Source: Streptomyces sp. NRRL F-5135 (GTDB taxonomy: Bacteria > Actinomycetota > Actinomycetes > Streptomycetales > Streptomycetaceae). Taken from it: a DNA stretch of 64,000 nt. The stretch covers positions 62,001 through 126,000 of the forward strand of contig NZ_JOHR01000001.1 in the NCBI RefSeq assembly GCF_000719775.1. The letters are read 5' to 3'. The position numbers and the translations under genes are program-made. Positions within the stretch are counted from its first letter, which is position 1, and every line of letters starts with the position of its first letter. The notes below the pieces were generated by a model that saw only the letters and a list, made by a program, of their open reading frames with translations, was not told where the DNA came from and did not search any database. Below are positions 16,813 to 24,844 of this stretch, piece after piece.

Positions 16813-16916
16813 GTCGGTCGAGGGTGAGTCGGCCAAGGGTGAGTCCGGCGAATCGGGCCGGCGGGGGCGGGAGCGCGCGGGAGCGCCGGTGGGCGGGACG
16901 GCGTCGGCGCCCGGTG

Positions 16917-17645
16917 TCAGCAGCCCATGGCCAGCCCCCCGTCCACCGGGACCACGGCGCCGGTGACGTAACTCGCCGCCTCGGAGGCGAGGAAGGCCAC
17001 GACGGCGGCGATCTCCTCGGGGCGTGCCGCCCGGTTCAGCGGCGTGCTCGCGAGGACGGCGGCCCGGCGCCGGGCCGCCACGTCGGCGGTGAGCCGGGTG
17101 TCGACGAAGCCGGGCAGCACGACGTTGCAGGTCACCCCGCGCGGGCCGAGTTCGCGGGCCACTCCTCGGGCCAGTCCGGTCAGACCGGACTTGGCGGCCG
17201 CGTAGGAGACCTGTCCGGCCACGCCGAGGGCCGCCGCGACGGAGGAGAGGAGGACCATGCGGCCCCAGCCGGCGGAGACCATCGCGGGCGCGGCGCGGCG
17301 CACGGCCCGCCAGGTCCCGGTCAGGTTGGTGTCGACGACGCGCCGGAACGACGCGTCGTCGGTCCGCATCAGCAGGCCGTCCTCCCGGATGGCGGCGCCG
17401 GCGATCAGGATCTGCACGGGCCCCTGTCGTTCCTCGGTCCGGGCGAACGCCTCGTCGACCTGGCGGCTGTCGGACACGTCGCAGCGGACGGAGGCGAACC
17501 CTTCGGGTCCCTCGCCGCCGCGCGAGGCGACCGTCACCCGGTGGCCCTGGGCCGCCAGCACGTGTGCGGTGGCCAGGCCGATGCCCCGGCTGCCGCCGAT
17601 CACCAGGGCGGAGCGCCCGCGGGGTACGGTGCCAGGGGGCTTCAC
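16917..17645 (-). CDS. 3-oxoacyl-ACP reductase-like SDR
   Basis: This 242-residue classical SDR of FabG type has G-G-S-R-G-I-G-L-A in place of the usual T-G-x-x-x-G-I-G, catalytic Ser in L-S-S-V-A-A-A-L, Y-A-A-A-K at about 155-159, and L-P-G-F-V-D-T. GTG 17643-17645 overlaps the acyltransferase stop (GTGA), so it is translationally coupled. With the acyltransferase, ACP1 and ketosynthase-like genes upstream it would reduce a beta-keto group on ACP. No dehydratase or enoylreductase is in the cluster, so a beta-hydroxyacyl product is the simplest expectation. Confidence 0.85.
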   Translation of the reverse strand: MKPPGTVPRGRSALVIGGSRGIGLATAHVLAAQGHRVTVASRGGEGPEGFASVRCDVSDSRQVDEAFARTEERQGPVQILIAGAAIREDGLLMRTDDASFRRVVDTNLTGTWRAVRRAAPAMVSAGWGRMVLLSSVAAALGVAGQVSYAAAKSGLTGLARGVARELGPRGVTCNVVLPGFVDTRLTADVAARRRAAVLASTPLNRAARPEEIAAVVAFLASEAASYVTGAVVPVDGGLAMGC

Positions 17646-18607
17646 GGCAGCGGCACCGCCTTTTCCAGGGGCCGCATGAAGTTCAGTGCCACGGCGACGG
17701 GTTCGGGGTGCAGCAGGGCGGCCTTGGCGAGCACCTGGCCCGGTCCGGTGTCCAGGACGGTGGTGAGACCGGCGTCGACGACGGTGCGCATCGCGTCGTT
17801 CCACCGCACGGGCGCCGAGAGCTGGCGCAGCAGGTCCTCGCGCAGCTCACCGGTGCGGCGGGCGGCGCGTCCGTCGCTGCCCAGCAGGACGGGAACGGTG
17901 GGCGTGGCCAGCGGGACGGCGGCGAGCCGCGGTGCCAGCGCCCGTTGCACGGGATCCATCAGCGGTGAGTGGGACGCCACGCCCGCGGTCAGTTCCCGCA
18001 CCCGGACGTCCTCCTCCCGCACGGCGCGCGCGGTGACCCACCGCACCGCCGCGGTGTCACCGGAGACCACGGTCCGCGCCGGTCCGTTGAAACAGCCGGG
18101 GACCACCACGCCCAGGTCCGGCGGGCAGGCGGCGCACCAGTCGGCCACGCGGCCCGGTTCCGGACCGGAGAGGGACGCCATCAGTCCGGGCCGGCGGCGG
18201 GTCTCCTCCCCCATCAGCCGGGCGCGCCGGGCGACGATGCGCAGGGCGTCGTGGAAGCCGAGGGCGCCCGCCTCGACCAGGGCGGCGAAGTGACCGAGGC
18301 TGTGGCCGCCGACGAGCGCGGGCGGCGCCCAGCGGGTTCCGGTGTGCTCGCGCAGCGCCGCACTGCCCGCGAGGGCGGTCGCGACGATCGCCGGGTGGGC
18401 GACCTCCGGCGGCGCCAGCTCGGCCGGTGTGCCGTCGCGGCAGAGCCGGAGGAGGTCGAGTCCGGTCGCCTCGTGGGCGCGTCGGAGCACGTCGACGGCG
18501 GAGCCGAAGGACCGGCACAGCCGGCGGGCCATCGCGGGCAGTTGCGACCCCGCGCCGGGGAAGAGCAGCGCGTACCGTCCGGCGGAGATGTCGTCGAGGA
18601 CGCTCAT
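17642..18607 (-). CDS. FabD-like ACP acyltransferase (malonyltransferase)
   Basis: This 321-residue protein has F-P-G-A-G-S-Q near the start, the nucleophile elbow G-G-H-S-L-G-H-F (Ser at about 101), F-N-G-P-A-R-T-V-V-S-G and the catalytic His in S-H-S-P-L-M. It should load malonyl or another extender from CoA onto an ACP. ATG 18605-18607 starts 17 bp after the ligase stop, and its own stop overlaps the ketoreductase start. A discrete acyltransferase here, apart from the housekeeping FabD, supports a type II assembly line. Extender choice is not clear from the sequence. Confidence 0.85.
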   Translation of the reverse strand: MSVLDDISAGRYALLFPGAGSQLPAMARRLCRSFGSAVDVLRRAHEATGLDLLRLCRDGTPAELAPPEVAHPAIVATALAGSAALREHTGTRWAPPALVGGHSLGHFAALVEAGALGFHDALRIVARRARLMGEETRRRPGLMASLSGPEPGRVADWCAACPPDLGVVVPGCFNGPARTVVSGDTAAVRWVTARAVREEDVRVRELTAGVASHSPLMDPVQRALAPRLAAVPLATPTVPVLLGSDGRAARRTGELREDLLRQLSAPVRWNDAMRTVVDAGLTTVLDTGPGQVLAKAALLHPEPVAVALNFMRPLEKAVPLP

Positions 18608-18624
18608 CGGAGGACCATCCCTTC

Positions 18625-20094
18625 TCACGCGGTCACCTCCTGCCACAGGCGGGCCAGGTGGATTTTCCCCGTGCCGGTGCGCGGGAGCGCGTCCCGCAGG
18701 TGGAAGCGGGTGGGCACCTTGTACGAGGACAGCGTGCGGGCCACGTGGCGGCGCAGTCCGGTCTCGGTGACGCCGGGTTCGACCGCCACGAACGCCACGA
18801 AGCGGTCGCCGTGTCCCTCGGTGCCCTCCGGCGGCGCGGCGACCTTGCACTCGATCACCCCGGGGGCCGCTCGGACGGCGCGTTCCACCTCGTCGGGGTC
18901 CACCTTCCGGCCGGCCACCGAGATGCGGCGGGTGGTGCGGCCCTCGACCACGACGGTGCGGGGGGTGGGGAGCCGCCCGGTGTCCCCCGTGCGGAACCAG
19001 CCGTCGGTGTGGGCGGCGCGGCCGAGTCCGGGCAGGCCCCAGTAGGTGACCTCGGTGCCGTCCTGGCGGAGGTACAGCTCACCGGAGGCGTGCGGGTCAT
19101 GTTCCAGCAGGCGGCCGTCCTCGGTGCGCAGCCGTGCCTCGATGCCGGGCATCAGGCGCATCGCAGGAGCCTGCTCGTCCGGGGAGCCGGGGTCGTCGGG
19201 GTCGTCGGGGTCGTCGACGCAGAACGCGATCTGGCCGAACTCGGTGGCACCGTACTGGTCGCGCAGCGGTACGCCGACTTTTCCGCGCCAGTCCCGGGCG
19301 AGCTCGGCGGTGAGCGGCTCGCCGGCGCTGACGCACACCCGCAGCGCGGGGGCCGGCGTCAGCCGGCCGGCGTCCAGCAGGGCGCGGTAGAGGAACGGCA
19401 CGCTCTGTACGACGGTGGCGCCCGAGTCCCGCAGCGCGGCGGCCAGCGCCGCGGGGCCGGCGGGGTGCGGGGCGAGGACCAGGGTCGCGCCGGTGAGGAG
19501 GGCGGGCAGAAGGGCGACGCCGAACGCGTAGGCGTGGTGCAGCGGGGTGGTGCACAGGACGCGGTCGTCGGGGCCGTAACCGGCGGCGTCGGCGAAGGCC
19601 GCCGCGTTGGCGAGGGTGACGCCCCAGTGCTTGCGCACGACCTTGGGCTCGCCTCCGGTGCCGGAGGTGACCAGTCCGAAGTACCGCGCGGGCCGCTCCG
19701 GACCGGAGGCCGCGGCCGGCGGGCCCGTCGGCGGCGGTTCGTCGTCCGGGGAGGGCGCGTGCCAGGTGGTGACGGTGGCGAGGGCCGCGGTCCGGGCGCG
19801 TTCGTGGGCGGTGGCACGGGCGTCGTGGAGCACCGCCTCGGTGCCGTTCGCGGCCACCGCGAGGAGCGCGACGACGGTGTCCGGGTGGTTGCTCCCGAGC
19901 AGCCCGACGCGCCGGCCCGGTGTCCGGTCGCCGGCCGTCCGGTGGCGGGCGCGCGCCCGGGTGACCCGCGCGTACAGCTCCTCCCAGGTGACGGTGGTGC
20001 TCCGGTGCTCCAGCGCGGTGCGGCGGGGGGTGTGCGCGGCGCGCCAGGCGAGCGTCGTCAGCAGGTCCGCCGCGCTCATGTCCGCCGCGCTCAT
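18625..20094 (-). CDS. AMP-forming acyl-CoA/acyl-ACP ligase
   Basis: This 489-residue adenylate-forming enzyme has the phosphate-binding loop V-T-S-G-T-G-G-E-P-K, Y-G-A-T-E-F-G-Q (A5), G-W-F-R-T-G-D-T-G (A7) and the catalytic Lys in T-G-T-G-K-I. It activates a carboxylic acid and most likely loads it on ACP1. ATG 20092-20094 has GGGAGG upstream; a second ATG 15 bases in follows a duplicated M-S-A-A-D. It overlaps the stop of the truncated ketosynthase gene (ATGA). Given pabAB in the operon, 4-aminobenzoate or a derivative is a candidate substrate; this is inference. Confidence 0.85.
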   Translation of the reverse strand: MSAADMSAADLLTTLAWRAAHTPRRTALEHRSTTVTWEELYARVTRARARHRTAGDRTPGRRVGLLGSNHPDTVVALLAVAANGTEAVLHDARATAHERARTAALATVTTWHAPSPDDEPPPTGPPAAASGPERPARYFGLVTSGTGGEPKVVRKHWGVTLANAAAFADAAGYGPDDRVLCTTPLHHAYAFGVALLPALLTGATLVLAPHPAGPAALAAALRDSGATVVQSVPFLYRALLDAGRLTPAPALRVCVSAGEPLTAELARDWRGKVGVPLRDQYGATEFGQIAFCVDDPDDPDDPGSPDEQAPAMRLMPGIEARLRTEDGRLLEHDPHASGELYLRQDGTEVTYWGLPGLGRAAHTDGWFRTGDTGRLPTPRTVVVEGRTTRRISVAGRKVDPDEVERAVRAAPGVIECKVAAPPEGTEGHGDRFVAFVAVEPGVTETGLRRHVARTLSSYKVPTRFHLRDALPRTGTGKIHLARLWQEVTA

Positions 20095-20837
20095 GCGGTG
20101 CCTCCCGGGACGAGGGCGACGCGGGAACCACCGCCGCGCAGTTCGATGCCGTCCGGCGACCGCCGCGCGTACCAGTCGGCGAGCACGGCGAAGGGCGCGC
20201 TGGTGTCGCCGTCGTCCGCCGGGGTGTCCCGCCCGGCCCGTACGGCCGGATGGCCGCCGCCCGGGCGCCAGTCGGTGACACCGCCCCCCTCGCCGTCGGG
20301 GCCGAGCACGACGGCGGCGGTGTTCAGCGGCGTGGGGGTGGCGTCTCCCGGCCCGGCGGGAGACGGCCAGTGCGCGGTGGCGACCAGGACCCGTGCGCAC
20401 CGCCCCGAGGTGATCATCCCAGCGGCGTAGCCCAGCGCGTCGACGCCGCCGGCGGGTCCGGTCAGGGTCACCGCGGTGCCGTCGAGGCCCAGTTCGATGC
20501 ACAGCCGCCCGGTCAGCGAGTGCGGCGAGTAGTGCAGGAAGCACTCCGGTGCCAGCCACCGGGGGCCCGGCCCCGCCAGCACCTCGGCGATGTACGCGGA
20601 GGTGGCGTCGGTGGCGCGGTGGGACGCGGTGACGCAGCCCAGTTCGCGGGCCTCCTCCGGGGTGACGCCCGCGGCGTCGAGTGCCTCCCGGGCGGTGGCG
20701 AGGAGTTGGGGGCCCAGCACGTCGCGCACCGCCAGGGGCATGCGGGGCAACTCGGTGGTGTCCGCGGGTGTCGGGGGGATCCGCCGGGGTGTCGACCGCA
20801 CGGCGGTGCCGGCGATCCGGGCGATGTCACGCCGCAC
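20091..20837 (-). CDS. Short beta-ketoacyl-synthase-like protein without active-site Cys
   Basis: This 248-residue protein matches only the N-terminal half of a ketosynthase, in the style of the Ketoacyl-synt_2 proteins in aryl-polyene clusters or a shortened chain-length factor. At the nucleophile position it has L-T-G-P-A-G-G-V-D-A-L, so Cys is replaced by Gly. The C-terminal His/His half is absent. GTG 20835-20837 overlaps the 3' end of the ketosynthase gene by 11 bases, which suggests equimolar coupling and a heterodimer. It is probably non-catalytic and structural or chain-length determining. Confidence 0.7.
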   Translation of the reverse strand: MRRDIARIAGTAVRSTPRRIPPTPADTTELPRMPLAVRDVLGPQLLATAREALDAAGVTPEEARELGCVTASHRATDATSAYIAEVLAGPGPRWLAPECFLHYSPHSLTGRLCIELGLDGTAVTLTGPAGGVDALGYAAGMITSGRCARVLVATAHWPSPAGPGDATPTPLNTAAVVLGPDGEGGGVTDWRPGGGHPAVRAGRDTPADDGDTSAPFAVLADWYARRSPDGIELRGGGSRVALVPGGTA

Positions 20838-22002
20838 GGCCGAACACCACCGCCACATTGGAGCCGCCCAGGCCGCAGGAGATGGTCATGCCGGTCTCCG
20901 GCGGGCTGCCGGGGCTCTGTTCGCCCAGGTTCAGGTGGTGCCAGCGCGGGTCGCGGTCCGCCAGGCCGAGCGTGGGGAGCACCTGGCCGCGCGCCAGGGT
21001 CAGTACGGTCACGATCGCCTCCACCGTTCCCGCGGCGCCCTGGCAGTGGCCCAGCGCCGCTTTGCTGCTGACGACGGGGACGCGGGGCAGGTGGTCGCCC
21101 AGCACCTCCGCCAGGGCATGGAGTTCGGCCACGTCGCCGTGGCGGGTCCCGGCGGCGTGCGCGTTGACGTAGCCGAGTTCGTCCGGTGCGGTGCGGGCGT
21201 CGCGCAGGGCGCGGCGTACGGCCTTGGCCAGCCCTTCGACGTCGGGTCTGGCCGCCTGGCGGGCCTCGTTGCTGCTGCCCCAGCCGCGCAGATGGGCGTG
21301 GGCGTCGGGGGCGGTGCGTTCCAGCACGACGGCGGCGGCGCATTCGGACACCCGGATGCCGGAGCGGCGGGCGCTGAAGGGGCGGCAGCCGCGCGGACTG
21401 AGCGTACGCAACGAGGCGAGTCCCTGGAACGCGGTCTCGGTGACGGTGTCGACGCCGCACACCAGGACGCGTTCCGCGAGGCCGTCGCGCACCAGGTCGG
21501 CGCCGACGCCGAGTGCGGTGGCACCGGCGGCGCTGGCGTTGCCGACCCGGATGACGGGCCCGTCCCAGCCGGGTGCGGCGTACGGGGTCCAGCCGGCGTC
21601 GGCGGCCGGGGCCCGGCCGTCGCGCCAGGCGCGCCAGGCCGCCGCGGAGGGGCAGCCGCCGCTGTCGGTGGTGCCCACCACCAGGGCGGTGGGGACGCGT
21701 CGGCGGCCGGTGCGCGCCTCGGCGTCGGCCAGCGCGTCGCTCGTCGCCCGGTGCAGCAGGTACGGCAGTCTGCCGGGCTGCCCGGGGGCGGGCGTGTCGG
21801 CGTCGCCGGTGTCGGGGACGAATCCGGCGACGCGCGCGCCGGTACGGGAGACGTCGAAGTGCTCGACGGTGCGGAAGGCGGCGCCGCCCCGCTCGCAGAC
21901 CCGCCACAGCGCGTCGGTGCCCCTCCCGCCCGGGGAGAGCACGCCGAGTCCGGTGACGGCGACGGAGCGCGCGGTGTCCCGGCCGCGCCGCGCCGTGTTC
22001 AC
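20827..22002 (-). CDS. Beta-ketoacyl synthase with Ser at the active site
   Basis: This 391-residue thiolase-fold protein has both catalytic histidines (N-A-H-A-A-G-T and K-A-A-L-G-H-C-Q-G-A-A-G). The nucleophile motif reads V-G-N-A-S-A-A-G: the residue aligned with Cys is Ser157, encoded by AGC at 21532-21534. A Ser at this place is known in DpsC of daunorubicin biosynthesis, a KSIII homologue. Here the protein may act as an acyltransferase, a starter selector or a decarboxylase instead of a classical condensing enzyme. GTG 22000-22002 overlaps the ACP1 stop. Confidence 0.8.
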   Translation of the reverse strand: MNTARRGRDTARSVAVTGLGVLSPGGRGTDALWRVCERGGAAFRTVEHFDVSRTGARVAGFVPDTGDADTPAPGQPGRLPYLLHRATSDALADAEARTGRRRVPTALVVGTTDSGGCPSAAAWRAWRDGRAPAADAGWTPYAAPGWDGPVIRVGNASAAGATALGVGADLVRDGLAERVLVCGVDTVTETAFQGLASLRTLSPRGCRPFSARRSGIRVSECAAAVVLERTAPDAHAHLRGWGSSNEARQAARPDVEGLAKAVRRALRDARTAPDELGYVNAHAAGTRHGDVAELHALAEVLGDHLPRVPVVSSKAALGHCQGAAGTVEAIVTVLTLARGQVLPTLGLADRDPRWHHLNLGEQSPGSPPETGMTISCGLGGSNVAVVFGRAA

Positions 22003-22295
22003 GCCCGCTCCGGGAAGGCGCCGTGCTCGGACAGATGGCGCACCAGCGCGTCGACCGAGTGGGCGACGTCCCACAGTTCGCCGTCGACGATGCGGTCGAC
22101 GGCGCACTCGCGTTCGAGTGCGGCGAGTACGGTGACGATGTCGAGGGAGTCGATGCCGAGGTCGTGGAACTCCTCGCCGCGCCCGATGGACCCGGCGAGG
22201 TCGTCCCCGATCCGTTCGGCCAGCTTCTCGCGCACCAGGGCCTCCAGCCGCCCGGTGGTCCCGCTCCCGTCGTCTCCTTCGCGTGTGTGCCGCAT
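21999..22295 (-). CDS. Acyl carrier protein (ACP1)
   Basis: This 98-residue carrier protein has L-G-I-D-S-L-D-I-V, where Ser50 should receive the phosphopantetheine arm. ATG 22293-22295 has GAGGGGAGC upstream. Its stop overlaps the Ser-ketosynthase start, and a PPTase gene lies 23 bp upstream in the operon. It is the likely scaffold for the ligase, acyltransferase, ketosynthase-like pair and ketoreductase. A second, quite different ACP is encoded at 25882-26229. Confidence 0.9.
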   Translation of the reverse strand: MRHTREGDDGSGTTGRLEALVREKLAERIGDDLAGSIGRGEEFHDLGIDSLDIVTVLAALERECAVDRIVDGELWDVAHSVDALVRHLSEHGAFPERA

Positions 22296-22318
22296 CGCGC
22301 TCCCCTCGTGTGTCTCGC

Positions 22319-23095
22319 TCAGTCGGTTCGTAGCCCGGTGCCGTCGCGCGTGGTGACGGACGCCACGTGACCGGGGGCGCCGGCCGGTACGGCCCGCACC
22401 CACCAGCCCCCCAGCGCGTCGGGGCGTGCGACGGCCACCCGGCCGTCGTCGTCGACCGTCGCGCCGATACGGGCGAGGGCGGCCCCCAGCGGGGTGCCGG
22501 ACGCCTTGGCGTACGATTCGGCGCCGGTCCACGCCGTCAGGAGCGCGGTGCGGCGCTCCCCCGGGGGGAGCCGGGCCAGTCGGGGCCGCTGGGCCGGTCC
22601 GAACAGCCGGGGCTCCAGTACGCGCGGGTCGGCGGTCCTGGCGGCGGTCTCCACGTCCACGCCCACGGGGTGGCCGGCGTAGTCGACGGCGACGGCGACC
22701 AGGAGACCGGCGTGGGACACGGAGAGCCGCCAGTCGGTCCCGTCCGCCATCAGGCGCACCGGGCCGTGGTCCCGCCCGCCGCAGGCCGGGCACCGGGCGG
22801 CCAGCGGCACCCGGGCCGGGTGCAGCCCGAGCCGTCCGCCGAGGACCGAGCGCAGCAGGCCGCGGGCCACGGTGAAGCGGTCCCGTGCCGGGGGCCGTGC
22901 CCGGGCCGCCCTGGCCCGCTCGGCGGGACTCAGCAGGGCCGCGCAGTGGTGGACGAGTGCGGGACCGACCACGGCCTGGCGCACCTCGGCGCAGCCGTCG
23001 TCCGGCGGTGGCCCCGCTCGGGCGAGCCGGGCCGGGCGGTGCGTTCCCACGGCGGCCGCGACGTCTTCACCGGTCGCCCGGAAGAGGTCCGTCAC
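22319..23095 (-). CDS. 4'-phosphopantetheinyl transferase (Sfp type)
   Basis: This 258-residue protein has G-V-D-V-E-T (metal site) and W-T-G-A-E-S-Y-A-K-A-S-G, matching the W-x-x-K-E-A-x-x-K pattern with the first Lys changed to Gly. It transfers the phosphopantetheine arm from CoA to carrier proteins, here presumably ACP1 and ACP2. GTG 23093-23095 overlaps the kinase stop (GTGA). A second, unrelated-context PPTase is at 61151-61843. The W-T-G variation could lower activity or alter specificity, but the core Glu and second Lys are kept. Confidence 0.8.
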   Translation of the reverse strand: MTDLFRATGEDVAAAVGTHRPARLARAGPPPDDGCAEVRQAVVGPALVHHCAALLSPAERARAARARPPARDRFTVARGLLRSVLGGRLGLHPARVPLAARCPACGGRDHGPVRLMADGTDWRLSVSHAGLLVAVAVDYAGHPVGVDVETAARTADPRVLEPRLFGPAQRPRLARLPPGERRTALLTAWTGAESYAKASGTPLGAALARIGATVDDDGRVAVARPDALGGWWVRAVPAGAPGHVASVTTRDGTGLRTD

Positions 23096-23673
23096 GGGGT
23101 CTCGCTCTCGTCGAGCCGCGCCAGGATCTCCTCGACGGTCTCCTCCGGATTCTGCTCCGACGTGTCGAGCCAGAGGCCCAGCCGCGCGGTGTCCCGGCGG
23201 AGGACCTGGTCCAGTTCGCGGGCGTACCGACCGGTCTCGTCGTACGCCCGGCCGGACCGGGCCGCGTCCCGCCGCAGGACGGTCGCGCTGTCGGGTGCCA
23301 GCGCGATCACATGACGGGGGCGCGCGTCCCCCAGGAGACCGACGAACTCCCCCAGGTGGGCCCCGAGGAGATTGTCCTCGGCGACCACGGTGAATCCCTC
23401 GGCGGCGTACGAGCGGGTGAGGTACGCCAGGTGGCGCAGGCGCAGACCGTACTGGCGCACCGCCTCCTGAGACGGGTCCGTGGTCATCTCGGCCCGGCCG
23501 GCGACCACCATGCGGCGCAGCACGTCGCCCTCGATCAGTACCGCGGGGTCGAAGCGCCGCGCCAGCAGCGCGCCGACCGTGGACTTGCCGCTGCCGGGGA
23601 CACCGGTGAGGACGAACACCCGTCCGTACCCGGGACCGCGCGGGGCCGGGCTCGTGAGACGGGGCGGGCTCAT
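23092..23673 (-). CDS. P-loop kinase, paralogue of the 7048-7620 protein
   Basis: This 193-residue protein has Walker A GVPGSGKST (about 24-32), I-E-G-D-V-L-R-R-M, E-D-N-L-L-G-A-H-L and a lid region with R-R-D-A-A-R-S-G. It shares these landmarks and the C-terminal L-G-L-W-L-D-T-S-E-Q with the kinase in the plus-strand arm. It overlaps the glycosyltransferase stop (ATGA) and its own stop overlaps the PPTase start. One of the two kinases may phosphorylate a precursor and the other protect the host; which does which is open. The phosphatase at 32037-32855 could remove a phosphate at a later step. Confidence 0.75.
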   Translation of the reverse strand: MSPPRLTSPAPRGPGYGRVFVLTGVPGSGKSTVGALLARRFDPAVLIEGDVLRRMVVAGRAEMTTDPSQEAVRQYGLRLRHLAYLTRSYAAEGFTVVAEDNLLGAHLGEFVGLLGDARPRHVIALAPDSATVLRRDAARSGRAYDETGRYARELDQVLRRDTARLGLWLDTSEQNPEETVEEILARLDESETP

Positions 23674-24734
23674 GAGGCGGCTGAGACGGGTCCGGCCGCG
23701 GACGGCTCACGGGCCGGGCTGCCGGACCCGTGGTGGCACCGCCATTCCAGCGGGGGCTCGCGGAGTGCCAGGAGCTCCACGAGGACGCGGTTGCCGATCG
23801 GCTCCACCTTCTGGAAGGCGCGCTTGACCGCCGTGGTGCCCCGCTCGCCGAGGGTGTCCGGGAGGTACCGCTTGATCTGCTCGAACAACAGCCACTGGCG
23901 CCCCTTGCGGTTCTTGGCGACCCGCTCCACGTAACTGGGTTCGATCCCGTACTTGTTGGCGAAGTGCTTCAGGGTCTCGGCGGTCCAGGCGTCGCTCCAG
24001 CGCAGCATGAAATACGGCAGGTCGGTCAGCGCGAAGGGTGGTGGCATCCGGTAGGTGATCACGGACGCCGGCTCGAACCACACCGTGCCGCCCGCATCGA
24101 GCACCCGCCGGCTGAAGTCCAGGTGCTCACGGGTGGTCAGCAAACCCTCGTCCATGCCGCCGACCTGGTCGAACACCGAGCGGCGCACCAGTGCGCAGTG
24201 GAACTCGATGATGTCGCACCGCTGCCGCCGCAGCTCCTCGGCGGGCACCTCGGAGAGGTGTTTCATGAAGTGCCGCTGGGTCTGGACGAAGCTCCTCGTG
24301 CCCCAGGTGCCCGAGAACTCCATGTCGCCGCCGGCCATGTGCACGGTCTGCTCCTGCAGCGGTCCGTGCAGGTAGAGGGGGCCGACCAGGGCGGCCTTCT
24401 CCTCGTCGGCGCAGGAGAGGAGGGGTTCGAGCCAGTTGGGCGTGTACTCCACGTCGTTGTCGAGGAAGACGACGTACTCGCCCACGGCGTAGCGCAGTCC
24501 GATGTTGCGGGCGCAGTTCGGCGACACGTACTTGTTGACGCGCACGGCCGTGAAGCCGCGTTCGTCGCTCAGGCGCCGCAGGCGCTCCCAGCGGTCGCGC
24601 GGGGAGTTGACGTCCACGTACACGACATGGCAGGGGACGCGGGTGTGCTCGTAGAAGCTCTTCAGGGACTCCTCGGCGTAGGAGAAGCGCTCCCGGCTGG
24701 TGATGACGGCGGTGACGCGGGGCGGGGTGTCCAT
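23670..24734 (-). CDS. Family 2 glycosyltransferase
   Basis: This 354-residue protein has a GT-A fold start (V-T-A-V-I-T-S-R-E-R), the metal-binding D-N-D in V-V-F-L-D-N-D-V-E-Y at about 96-98, and the acceptor-region E-H-L-D-F-S-R-R. It should move a sugar from a nucleotide donor to the scaffold. ATG 24732-24734 starts about 110 bp after the O-methyltransferase stop, and a 50-bp element repeated elsewhere in the cluster lies in that gap. Its stop overlaps the kinase start. Donor and acceptor are unknown. Confidence 0.85.
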   Translation of the reverse strand: MDTPPRVTAVITSRERFSYAEESLKSFYEHTRVPCHVVYVDVNSPRDRWERLRRLSDERGFTAVRVNKYVSPNCARNIGLRYAVGEYVVFLDNDVEYTPNWLEPLLSCADEEKAALVGPLYLHGPLQEQTVHMAGGDMEFSGTWGTRSFVQTQRHFMKHLSEVPAEELRRQRCDIIEFHCALVRRSVFDQVGGMDEGLLTTREHLDFSRRVLDAGGTVWFEPASVITYRMPPPFALTDLPYFMLRWSDAWTAETLKHFANKYGIEPSYVERVAKNRKGRQWLLFEQIKRYLPDTLGERGTTAVKRAFQKVEPIGNRVLVELLALREPPLEWRCHHGSGSPAREPSAAGPVSAAS

Positions 24735-24777
24735 GTCTGCTCCAGTTCGCGTGCGGAGTGGGGTCCGGTGGGAGCCG

Positions 24778-24828
24778 GTGCCGCGACCGGCAGGGTGTGC
24801 CCGTCGAGGAGCGACCGCCGCGCGGCGG
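24778..24828. repeat. Copy A of a ~50-bp intergenic direct repeat
   Basis: This element (GTGCCGCGACCGGCA...CCGTCGAGGAGCG...CCGCCGCGCGGCGG) recurs with about 90% identity at 35530-35579, in the same orientation. Both copies lie in intergenic gaps of minus-strand operons just upstream of a gene: 44 bp before the glycosyltransferase start here, 19 bp before an aminotransferase start there. It can fold into GC-rich hairpins. The function is unknown; an attenuator, a processing signal or a dispersed repeat are possible. Confidence 0.75.
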
Positions 24829-24844
24829 CCCGCCGCCGGAAGGG

